Shown: positions 14,008 through 20,605 of the stretch, one piece after another | Numbering within the stretch: position 1 is the first letter of the stretch | How the letters are laid out: each line of letters opens with the position of its first letter | Virus record (IMG/VR): IMGVR_UViG_3300033145_001552 | Location: 1-33,882 of that record | Source of the DNA: a virus | Direction: 5' to 3' (one strand) | DNA: 33,882 nucleotides | The notes under the pieces: generated by a model | Database searches by the model: none | What the model was told of the DNA's origin: nothing | What the model saw: only the letters and a program-made list of their open reading frames with translations | Position numbers and translations under genes: made by a program

Positions 14008-15243
14008 ATGCAACTATATGATTACGAAATGGAAAGAGCCTCTTTAGGTTCGATGTTCTTAAATAGAGAAGCTTTATATGACAGTGTGGAAACTTTATCC
14101 GTAGAGGATTTTTATGATAAAAAAAATCAAATGGTATTTAAGATTATTAAGAGCTTATTTAAAGAAGATACGGGTATTGACGAATTGATAGTTAAAAATA
14201 AGATTAAAGAAATGGGTGTCAAAATACCGGAAAATTATGTTTATGATTTGATACTGTCTGTTCCTTGTAAAGGGGAAAATTATAAATATTACAACCAGAT
14301 AATAAAAAAGAAATCAAATCAAAGAAAGATATGGAAAATATTAGAAGAGGTCAAAGTGGGTAAAATAAAAATAGAAGAGGCTCTTTTAAGAGTGGAAAAC
14401 TTATCAGAAGAGAGCAATAAAGAAGAGACTTTTTCAATGATATTGGAAAGAACTCTTAAAGATTCAACCAAAGGAACCGATTATAAATTTGAAATAGAGA
14501 CTTTAAATCATTACTTGGGCGGGGTTGATAAAGGAGAGTTGATAACTATTGGGGGCTGGACTAGTCAGGGGAAAAGCTTATTGGCAATACAGCTGGCTAT
14601 TGACTTTGCCCGAGATGGGAAAAAAGTTCTATATCTTAGCTCAGAGATGACTCCAGTAGAAATAGGAAGAAGAATATTATCCAATTTGAATGAGAAAAAT
14701 ATTATAGATTTTAGAAAAGGTGAATTTGAAGAGGGAGAGAAGGAGGTTTTTCAGGATGTAATAAATATAATTAGCAAAGTATCCGATAAATGGGAAATGA
14801 ATATCAAGAAAATAAGTGATATAGGGGATGTAGTGAAGTATGTGAAAAAATATAAACCTGAAATAGTATTTATAGATTATTTACAAAATATGGGAGGTAA
14901 TGTTAAGTTTTCTGATTATCAAAGGGCAACTTATAACATTAGGGAATTGCAGAATTTGACCTTAAGAGAAGAGATTGTAACTTTTGTTTTGTCTCAGTTA
15001 AGCAGAGATAAAGAAATAAGAACTCCCAGATTAGCTGACTTGCGGGATTCTGGACGAATAGAGGAGTGCTCTAATATAGTAATATTTTTGTATTGGGAAG
15101 ACCGCTTGAAAGAAAAGGTTAAGATGAGGAAGGGGGGAGAACCACCGGAAAAATTGGAAATTAGAATTGGGAAAAATAGGGATGGAAGTATTGGCAAGTT
15201 TTTCTTGAACTTCTATCCGGAATATTGTAGAATTGAAGATTAA
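14008..15243 (+). CDS. DnaB-like replicative helicase
   Basis: A 411-residue helicase. The N-terminal domain (MQLYDYEMERASLGSMFLN...) is DnaB-N-like. The ATPase domain has Walker A GWTSQGKS at residues 183-190, LYLSSEM after it, Walker B IVFIDYLQ with Asp290, SQLSRD near residue 331, and RDSGRIEECSNI with a likely arginine finger. The enzyme is loaded at the origin by the O-like protein encoded just upstream and unwinds DNA at the fork. The length is near that of small DnaB proteins. No polymerase or primase gene was recognised in the window, so host enzymes probably complete replication. Confidence 0.92.
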   Translation: MQLYDYEMERASLGSMFLNREALYDSVETLSVEDFYDKKNQMVFKIIKSLFKEDTGIDELIVKNKIKEMGVKIPENYVYDLILSVPCKGENYKYYNQIIKKKSNQRKIWKILEEVKVGKIKIEEALLRVENLSEESNKEETFSMILERTLKDSTKGTDYKFEIETLNHYLGGVDKGELITIGGWTSQGKSLLAIQLAIDFARDGKKVLYLSSEMTPVEIGRRILSNLNEKNIIDFRKGEFEEGEKEVFQDVINIISKVSDKWEMNIKKISDIGDVVKYVKKYKPEIVFIDYLQNMGGNVKFSDYQRATYNIRELQNLTLREEIVTFVLSQLSRDKEIRTPRLADLRDSGRIEECSNIVIFLYWEDRLKEKVKMRKGGEPPEKLEIRIGKNRDGSIGKFFLNFYPEYCRIED

Positions 15244-15262
15244 ATATAATTAAGGAGAGTAA

Positions 15263-15505
15263 ATGAGTAAAAAAGAATTATTGGAAAGACTAAATTATTT
15301 GAAAGAAGATATTAGAAAGCAAAGAGAATTAAGAAAAAAGTGGCAAAAGGAAAAAGAGGAAATTAATCAGAAAATTAAAGAACTCTATTATGAATTAGCT
15401 AAAAAAGGAATTACGAAAGAAAGGGTAGACAAACAATGGGAAAGCTGGGTAAAATATTGTAAAGCAAATAATTTAAATATATGGACAGGAGGTAATTATG
15501 AATAG
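15263..15505 (+). CDS. coiled-coil protein, 80 aa
   Basis: Residues about 3-50 are a continuous charged coiled coil (heptads of Leu/Ile with Lys/Glu: RLNYLKEDIRKQRELRKKWQ). A short tail, WVKYCKANNLNIWTGGNYE, follows. AAGGAGAGTAA precedes the ATG. It comes directly after the helicase and may assist it, but no family was recognised. Confidence 0.55.
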   Translation: MSKKELLERLNYLKEDIRKQRELRKKWQKEKEEINQKIKELYYELAKKGITKERVDKQWESWVKYCKANNLNIWTGGNYE

Positions 15506-15605
15506 GGACAAAGAATATGAAAAATTAAAAAAGAGTATTAAAAATTGTGAACCTGATGAGTACGAACGCAGGGTTAAAGAAATTTGTAAAAAATTAAAAT
15601 ACTAA
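15498..15605 (+). CDS. small hypothetical protein, 35 aa
   Basis: ATG 15498 lies inside the end of the coiled-coil gene (8-base overlap), with ACAGGAGGTAATT before it, a strong site. The product is charged and basic (MNRDKEYEKLKKS..., EYERRVKEICKKLKY). It is probably coupled to the upstream gene. Function unknown. Confidence 0.45.
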   Translation: MNRDKEYEKLKKSIKNCEPDEYERRVKEICKKLKY

Positions 15606-15634
15606 TTTCATTAAAAGGGAAGAAAATGAATTGA

Positions 15635-15704
15635 AATACATTAGAATACGTTAGAATACATTGTAATACACTGTAATATATTAGAATACAATGGAATACA
15701 TTAT
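15635..15704. repeat. seven tandem ten-base repeats
   Basis: Seven consecutive units close to AATACATTAG run without a gap: AATACATTAG, AATACGTTAG, AATACATTGT, AATACACTGT, AATATATTAG, AATACAATGG, AATACATTAT. One unit per helical turn puts every AATA on the same face of the DNA. The array is non-coding and lies between two gene groups of the early operon. Confidence 0.75.
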
Positions 15705-15719
15705 AACAGGAAGGAAAAT

Positions 15720-15755
15720 ATGACTAATATATTAGCTTATTGGTTAATTATATAA
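15720..15755 (+). CDS. possible 11-residue leader peptide
   Basis: ATG 15720 follows AGGAAGGAAAAT and reads MTNILAYWLII then stop, 14 bases before the next gene's ATG. Its hydrophobic content and strong site could mean a translated leader; it may equally be chance. Confidence 0.2.
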   Translation: MTNILAYWLII

Positions 15756-15769
15756 AAGGAGGTAAATAA

Positions 15770-16213
15770 ATGGTAACTAAAGAATATATAAAAATGTGTG
15801 AACAAGCAGAGGAAATTCAAAAAGCGTGGAAGCCAGAAGAAGGAGATTATTTTTATGGTTATGAATGGAGCGATGTAGGGGACAATGGAGAAGTATCAAA
15901 ATATGCAGAGAAAAGAGTTCATTTGGCTTATTTTTCCGGAGGTTATGATTCATGTTTTCCTATAGGAGAAGAGGCTGAGTGGCGTAGAATTAAACCAGAT
16001 CTATCTAAATGTTGTTGGTTACCTACCCTTGACCAACTATTTGAAATGGTAGGCGGTTATAAAAAACAGACAGATAAAACTTTTCTGTCAATTATACTAA
16101 TGAAAAAACGTAAATTTGAATCAATACAGGAATTAGTCTTGAATGCAGTTATGGAAGTTAAATATCATAAAACGTGGAATGGCGAAAAGTGGGTAAAGAA
16201 GGGGGGAGAATAA
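15770..16213 (+). CDS. conserved phage protein of unknown function, 147 aa
   Basis: AAAGGAGGTAAATAA precedes the ATG. The second half, CCWLPTLDQLFEMVGGY, then SIQELVLNAVMEVKYHKTWNGEKWV, is a pattern I know from a widespread unannotated phage family ending in an EKW-type motif. No catalytic residues are evident. It overlaps the next gene by one base. Confidence 0.6.
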   Translation: MVTKEYIKMCEQAEEIQKAWKPEEGDYFYGYEWSDVGDNGEVSKYAEKRVHLAYFSGGYDSCFPIGEEAEWRRIKPDLSKCCWLPTLDQLFEMVGGYKKQTDKTFLSIILMKKRKFESIQELVLNAVMEVKYHKTWNGEKWVKKGGE

Positions 16214-16578
16214 TGAAAAACGAAATCATCGACTTTGAAAGAAAAGGCAATCTAATTCGATTATATCTTGGGAAAAACGGTAAGCAGTGGGGAGACGATT
16301 GGGATGATGTGCCCTACGAGCATAATGCAGGTAGAGTTTATAAGGAATTTGTCAACAGAATTTGTGATATAGTAGTAGACTTTAATTATGACGTTGAAGA
16401 ACCTGCAGATATGTTTAGTAATACTGGGAATTCCCCTTACAGTAAAAAAGATATGATAGAAAGAAAAACTTACGCATTTGCAATTACAAAAGAATATGTT
16501 ACCAAAGCCCAGATATATTTTGGAGATACGCTTGCGAGCGTTTTAGAATTGCCGTTTGTGTATCTTAATATGTATTAA
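16213..16578 (+). CDS. conserved phage protein of unknown function, 121 aa
   Basis: I chose ATG 16213 (TAATG overlap, GGGGGGAGAA before it) over the in-frame ATG 16174. The sequence IIDFERKGNLIRLYLGK and WGDDWDDVPYEHNAGRVYKEF is a known phage pattern without assigned function. It probably forms a small compact fold. It is coupled to the gene before it, so the two may work together. Confidence 0.6.
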   Translation: MKNEIIDFERKGNLIRLYLGKNGKQWGDDWDDVPYEHNAGRVYKEFVNRICDIVVDFNYDVEEPADMFSNTGNSPYSKKDMIERKTYAFAITKEYVTKAQIYFGDTLASVLELPFVYLNMY

Positions 16579-16597
16579 AAAGAAAGGAGCGATTAAA

Positions 16598-16813
16598 GTG
16601 TCAGAATGTAAAAGAGAATTGTATTATTATTGTTTGGATGATTGCACTCCAGCTGGTTGTCCTGGACATAAAGCTACACTTCGATTTTTTTCAACTATAA
16701 ATGCTTATGATTTTAATATTAATGGAAAGAAAATATATCTTGAACATGCTGAAATGCAAGCAATGATAGACCTAATTAAGAAATTGGATAGATGTGATAC
16801 TGTAAAATTATAA
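16598..16813 (+). CDS. small cysteine-rich phage protein, 71 aa
   Basis: GTG 16598 follows GAAAGGAGCGATTAAA, which settles the start; the longer reading from 16556 has no such site. The N-terminus has four cysteines (MSEC, CLDDC, CPGH), a possible metal site, then GHKATLRFFSTINAYDF, a pattern seen in phage hypotheticals. Function unknown. Confidence 0.55.
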   Translation: MSECKRELYYYCLDDCTPAGCPGHKATLRFFSTINAYDFNINGKKIYLEHAEMQAMIDLIKKLDRCDTVKL

Positions 16814-16841
16814 TACAACAAAAATAGAAAGGAGATAATCA

Positions 16842-17216
16842 ATGGGAGAGATTAAATTTAGAGTTTGGGATAAAAAGAAAAGAATAATGATAAAACCAGA
16901 TTATATTGGGGTAAATAATTCGGGCGATATATTTTATTATTCTGCATTGGCAGATAATTGGTGCACGGCTCCAAATCCAGAGGATGTTGTTCTTCTACAA
17001 TATACAGGGCTAAAGGATTGTAACGGCAAGGAAATTTATGAAGGGGATATAGTGAAAAGTCCTCTTGGGATAGGAATGGTATTTATGAGATTAGGTTGTT
17101 GGTATATAGAAAATCAAAAAGAATTGGGATATTTTTCTGCTTATGAAATAGAGGTTATTGGGAATGTCTATGAGAATCCTGAATTATTAGGAGGTAAATT
17201 AAATGAGACCAATTAA
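16842..17216 (+). CDS. YopX family protein
   Basis: YopX proteins are small phage proteins of unknown role found in Gram-positive phages and prophages. Family features seen are IKFRVWDKKKRIM at the start, LLQYTGLKDCNGKEIYEGDIV in the middle, and EIEVIGNVYENPELL at the end, all in order over the usual length (124 aa). GAAAGGAGATAATCA precedes ATG 16842. A second copy follows directly. Confidence 0.85.
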   Translation: MGEIKFRVWDKKKRIMIKPDYIGVNNSGDIFYYSALADNWCTAPNPEDVVLLQYTGLKDCNGKEIYEGDIVKSPLGIGMVFMRLGCWYIENQKELGYFSAYEIEVIGNVYENPELLGGKLNETN

Positions 17217-17661
17217 ATTTAAAGCATGGGATAAAAAAGAAAAGGAAATATGTGCTGTAACAAGATTAGAGTTTGTCATGGGAGGATATGTTGCACGAGG
17301 GCAGTTTGGTTGGTATGGCACTGGATGGGAAGAGATAGAAGAATTCTTTTTAAAAAATCGTAGGTATGTTTTAATGCAATATACTGGGTTAGAAGATGCC
17401 TATGGAATAGAGATATATGAAAACGATATAATAAACATAAGGGAACATAAATATGTTATAGTTTTTAGCGAAAGATGGGGAAGATATATGGCGGTGGATG
17501 TTGATATAATAAATAAATGGCTGGAAGAAGGGCAACCAATGGGAGAAGAGTATGATGTATTTGGATTTGATGAAGATGAGGCTCGACAATGTGTGAAAAT
17601 TGGTAATATTTATGAGAAAGGAGATAATTATGGAAGCAAAATGCACAATGATAAAAGTTAA
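17203..17661 (+). CDS. YopX family protein, second copy
   Basis: This 152-residue paralogue starts PIKFKAWDKKEKEICAV, with LMQYTGLEDAYGIEIYENDII in the middle and VKIGNIYEKGDN near the end. It overlaps the first copy by 14 bases and has AGGAGGTAAATTAA before the ATG. Its middle contains an insertion (WGRYMAVDVDIINKWLEEGQ) not seen in the first. The pair suggests duplication. Confidence 0.82.
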   Translation: MRPIKFKAWDKKEKEICAVTRLEFVMGGYVARGQFGWYGTGWEEIEEFFLKNRRYVLMQYTGLEDAYGIEIYENDIINIREHKYVIVFSERWGRYMAVDVDIINKWLEEGQPMGEEYDVFGFDEDEARQCVKIGNIYEKGDNYGSKMHNDKS

Positions 17662-17800
17662 AAAGATTATAGGAAAATGGAATAATAGAGTAAATTCTAT
17701 TGAAGCTAGTAAAATGAGTGAAACTGAACCTTTTTTTGCTATTGCAATGGTGAAAAATATAATAGAAGATTTAGAAGAAATTTTAAGAGGAGATAATTAA
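17630..17800 (+). CDS. small hypothetical protein, 56 aa
   Basis: ATG 17630 is inside the end of the YopX gene (32-base overlap) but follows GAGAAAGGAGATAATT, so it is better than the in-frame ATG 17600. The product is helical (MEAKCTMIKVKK..., FFAIAMVKNIIEDLEEILRG). It directly abuts the next gene, which also begins MEAK. Confidence 0.48.
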   Translation: MEAKCTMIKVKKIIGKWNNRVNSIEASKMSETEPFFAIAMVKNIIEDLEEILRGDN

Positions 17801-18001
17801 ATGGAAGCAAAAACTGTTATTGAAAAAATTAATGAAAAATTAAGAGAATTAGAAATGAGAATTGAGAAGTTAGAAAGCAAGGTTAAGAAGTTGGAACAGA
17901 AAGATAGTTATTATCTGACTGAGGAAGAAATTAGGGATTTCAAAATAGGGGGGGACAGACTAAATGAAAGCAAAACGGGGGAAAGAAAAGCTAAAACATA
18001 A
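17801..18001 (+). CDS. coiled-coil protein, 66 aa
   Basis: Residues about 5-40 are a strong coiled coil (VIEKINEKLRELEMRIEKLE then SKVKKLEQK), followed by a charged tail. AAGAGGAGATAATTAA precedes the ATG. It overlaps the VRR-NUC gene by 38 bases. Function unknown. Confidence 0.5.
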   Translation: MEAKTVIEKINEKLRELEMRIEKLESKVKKLEQKDSYYLTEEEIRDFKIGGDRLNESKTGERKAKT

Positions 18002-18278
18002 AGTCAAAATAACCGAGAATGATGTCAAGCGAGCAGTGAAAGATTACCTGAATATTAATGGCTGGTTTAGCTTTCCGTTGACGGCCGGGATAGGAAGCTA
18101 TAGGGGAGCGCCTGACAGAATTGCCATAAAAAACAACCGTGTGCTATTTTTGGAAATTAAGAGACCTGGGGGACGGCAGAGTATACATCAACAGCGGTTT
18201 CAAAAGAATATTGAAGAGCACGGTGGGGAATATTATGTTGTGAAATCGTTGGATGATTTGATTAAGATAATTGACTAA
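17964..18278 (+). CDS. VRR-NUC domain nuclease
   Basis: This 104-residue protein has the VRR-NUC layout: ENDVKRAVKDYL, then GAPDRIAI with the metal-binding Asp, LFLEIKRPGG with the E-x-K pair, and a downstream QSIHQQRFQKNIEEHGGEYYV helix and strand. The family is a PD-(D/E)XK fold that cuts branched or Holliday-type DNA. At this length it is the minimal stand-alone form common in phages, probably resolving replication or packaging intermediates. GGGGGGACAG lies before the ATG. Confidence 0.85.
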   Translation: MKAKRGKEKLKHKVKITENDVKRAVKDYLNINGWFSFPLTAGIGSYRGAPDRIAIKNNRVLFLEIKRPGGRQSIHQQRFQKNIEEHGGEYYVVKSLDDLIKIID

Positions 18279-18318
18279 TTGGGGTAAATAGTATAAAATA
18301 AAAAGGGGGATAAATAAG

Positions 18319-18717
18319 ATGGGAAAAACAGAAGAAATGGAAGAAATGATTGAAAATATTGAATATTTAAGAAGGTTTGCCAATAAACATAAAATATCAC
18401 TTATATTAGATGATGTGAAATTTAGAATTAATGAATTATGGATAGGATTTAAGTTAGCATATAATTATGTTGATTTTATACAGTATAATCCTTGTGACCG
18501 TAAGTTGACTGATGCAATTCCTACGGAAGCCATAACTTACGAAAATTATTTTACATTAAAGGTTGAAGATTGTGATTATAGAAAGGCAATAGAATTATTA
18601 ACAAAATGGGTTAAAAATCTTGAGAAGTTGGGGAAATTGGAATTTCCGTTAAAACCTATAGATGTTACAAGTGGTGGTATTTATGGTATTTTTTTTGATG
18701 GAATAGTATATAAATAA
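18319..18717 (+). CDS. hypothetical protein, 132 aa
   Basis: AAAAGGGGGATAAATAAG gives a strong start. The product is mixed alpha/beta (ENIEYLRRFANKHKISLILD, then YFTLKVEDCDYRKAIELL, ending in GGIYGIFFDGIVYK). No family was recognised. It follows the nuclease and precedes the small gene before the terminase. Confidence 0.5.
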   Translation: MGKTEEMEEMIENIEYLRRFANKHKISLILDDVKFRINELWIGFKLAYNYVDFIQYNPCDRKLTDAIPTEAITYENYFTLKVEDCDYRKAIELLTKWVKNLEKLGKLEFPLKPIDVTSGGIYGIFFDGIVYK

Positions 18718-18732
18718 ATAGTAGGTAATTTT

Positions 18733-18912
18733 ATGAAAGTTTCCTTTGAAGCGTTAATAAAAGAATTAAAAATAAAATCTTTAGTATCGCTTGATAAAGA
18801 ATGTAGACTAATTTTACAGTTTCAGGCTGATGATGATATTATTAACAAAATAAATAGATTGCATAAGCCAGATGAATTGGTAAATATAAAAATAAGTAAA
18901 ATTGAGGAATGA
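18733..18912 (+). CDS. hypothetical protein, 59 aa
   Basis: The start is ATG 18733 with a weak site (GTAGGTAATTTT). The protein is charged and helical (FEALIKELKIKSLVSLDKE, LHKPDELVNIKISKIEE). Its stop overlaps the terminase small-subunit start (ATGA), which suggests coupling. No family recognised. Confidence 0.48.
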   Translation: MKVSFEALIKELKIKSLVSLDKECRLILQFQADDDIINKINRLHKPDELVNIKISKIEE

Positions 18913-19328
18913 ATTTGATGCATAAATCGAATAAAAAAGAGATAGAAAATAGAATATTGGAAATATCAAAAATGCTTTTAAGGGGATTATCTAATTCGGA
19001 AATATGTCGCTATGCGTCATTAAATTGGGGTATTTCGGATAGACAAACCCAAAGATACATCAAGCGTTGTTATGATTTATGGCATAAAGAATTTGAAAAA
19101 AGAAAAAAAAGAAATTTGAGTTATCATTTAGCTAAACGAAGGGATTTATACAAGCAAGCATATGATAAAAAACAATGGAATATTTGTTTAGAGATTATAA
19201 AAGATGAAGCAAAAATAATGGGAACATACCCTGCTGATAAGCTTGAGCTTACCGAAAAGAAAATTATTGTTTTGGGCAAGCAAGAAAAATCGGATGAAAA
19301 TGATGATAAGCAATGCAAGAAGTCATAA
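18909..19328 (+). CDS. terminase small subunit
   Basis: A 139-residue protein directly before the large subunit, overlapping its start by 16 bases. The N-terminal helices (IENRILEISKMLLRGLSNSE, then ISDRQTQRYIKRCYDLWHKE) form a helix-turn-helix that would bind the phage packaging site. The middle is charged and the end is a flexible acidic/lysine tail. The TYPADKLELTEKK segment resembles the C-terminal linker of such subunits. The small subunit selects phage DNA for packaging with the motor encoded downstream. Confidence 0.7.
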   Translation: MNLMHKSNKKEIENRILEISKMLLRGLSNSEICRYASLNWGISDRQTQRYIKRCYDLWHKEFEKRKKRNLSYHLAKRRDLYKQAYDKKQWNICLEIIKDEAKIMGTYPADKLELTEKKIIVLGKQEKSDENDDKQCKKS

Positions 19329-19456
19329 TTGATTTAAGGCAATTTGAAAATATACTAAATCCTATTTATATCCCCTATCTTCATAATCGGAAAAGATATC
19401 TCATTTTCAAAAGATTCTTTATAGGACGATGTTGGAGGAAGGGCATCGTTTTTTAG
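19313..19456 (+). CDS. terminase large subunit, N-terminal fragment
   Basis: ATG 19313 (within the small-subunit end) opens as MQEVIIDLRQFENILNPIY, followed by IPYLHNRKRYLIF. This is the normal start of a terminase large subunit, in which the Walker A loop (YGGAGSGKS type) should come next. Here it is absent: the frame reads into KRFFIG and stops at 19454-19456. The rest of the protein continues in another frame from about 19408, so the gene is broken near 19405-19408, with the P-loop missing. Confidence 0.7.
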   Translation: MQEVIIDLRQFENILNPIYIPYLHNRKRYLIFKRFFIGRCWRKGIVF

Positions 19457-20517
19457 TTATTAGGAAAGTAGCCAGAACTTTACGACAATCAGTTTTCCAA
19501 TTATTTTTAGACTATATAAGTAAGTGGGGATTAACTCAAGAGTTTAAAATTAATAGAACTGAAATGACTATTACCTTTGAAGGTAATAATAATATGATAT
19601 TATTTGCTGGAGTTGATGACCCTGAAAAATTAAAAAGTATTGAGAGAATAACCAGCATTTGGATTGAAGAAGCCTTTGAATTGTATTTGAAAGATTTTGT
19701 AGAATTAGACAGAAGGTTAAGAGGAATATTTCATGTTTATATGCAAATTATTTTAACTTATAACCCTATTCTAAAATCTCACTGGACTTATGATAAATTC
19801 TTTTCGGCAGGGCTAACTGAAGAAGAAAAAAAAGATATTGCTGTCTTAAGAACGACCTATAAAGATAATGTTTTTATTAAAGATGATTTGGCTTACAAAA
19901 AATTGCTGGAAAGTTATACTGGCAATATGCGAACTGTATATACGCTGGGTCAGTATGGGACATTGGAAAATGCTATATATACTAACTGGGAAGTAATAGC
20001 AAATGATAAATTTCCTGATGATGAAGAAGCAGTTTACGGTCTTGATTTTGGGTTCATTAACCCTAATGCACTTATTAAAGTAGTGGCAGATGTTGAACGA
20101 AAAGAAATATATGTGGATGAGCTGATATATAAAAGACACCAGACCATCTTAGAATTAATCAGCGAAATGAAAGAATTAGGGATAAATAATTGTAGAATAA
20201 TAGCTGATAGTGAAGCCCCTGATAAAATAGAAGAGATTAAAAGAGAAGGATTTCCGTATATTGAAGGAGCAAAAAAAGAAAAAGGGTCAGTCAATGCTGG
20301 TATAGATTATATCCAACAGTTTAAAATATTTATTACTGAAAGAAGTGTGAATATCAAGAAGGAGATAGGGAGTTATCAGAGACGGAAGGATAAAGAGGGT
20401 AATATATTAGAAGAGCCAGAAAAAGGAATGGATCACACTATGGATGCTATTCGTTATGTAATGTATAGTGTTTACTATAAGAAGGAACAGCCTAATTTTT
20501 ACGTATTAAATGATTAA
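19429..20517 (+). CDS. terminase large subunit, C-terminal fragment
   Basis: The conserved reading begins at about 19408 (QKILYRTMLEEGHRFLVIRK), before the ATG 19429, so this is not a real start. Residues about 70-75 (SIWIEEAFEL) are the Walker B block and FEGNNNMILFAGVDDPEKLK precedes it. The nuclease domain has YGLDFGFINPNAL, IADSEAPDKI and MDHTMDAIRY, the metal residues of the large terminase. The protein cuts and translocates DNA into the head, so loss of the Walker A loop would abolish packaging. The missing part is discussed in the findings. Confidence 0.85.
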   Translation: MLEEGHRFLVIRKVARTLRQSVFQLFLDYISKWGLTQEFKINRTEMTITFEGNNNMILFAGVDDPEKLKSIERITSIWIEEAFELYLKDFVELDRRLRGIFHVYMQIILTYNPILKSHWTYDKFFSAGLTEEEKKDIAVLRTTYKDNVFIKDDLAYKKLLESYTGNMRTVYTLGQYGTLENAIYTNWEVIANDKFPDDEEAVYGLDFGFINPNALIKVVADVERKEIYVDELIYKRHQTILELISEMKELGINNCRIIADSEAPDKIEEIKREGFPYIEGAKKEKGSVNAGIDYIQQFKIFITERSVNIKKEIGSYQRRKDKEGNILEEPEKGMDHTMDAIRYVMYSVYYKKEQPNFYVLND

Positions 20518-20520
20518 TTT

Positions 20521-20550
20521 TTGACAAAACAAAAATAAGTGTGCTATTAT
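20521..20550 (+). promoter_or_regulatory. promoter for the structural genes
   Basis: TTGACA (20521-20526), an 18-base spacer and TATTAT (20545-20550) lie right after the terminase stop, before the portal gene. AAGGGGGTGAT (20559-20569) follows as ribosome binding site. It would start the head and tail operon. Confidence 0.65.
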
Positions 20551-20605
20551 TATACAATAAGGGGGTGATATTATTAAAATAGCAATACCTTTTACGGATA
20601 TAGTT

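Noticed and set aside
15635-15704. CRISPR-like array
   Set aside because: The repeats are ten bases long with no spacers between them.
19400-19456. Intron, intein or ribosome bypass explaining the terminase break
   Set aside because: These would add sequence between conserved parts. Here conserved residues (Walker A loop) are missing, so something has been lost instead.
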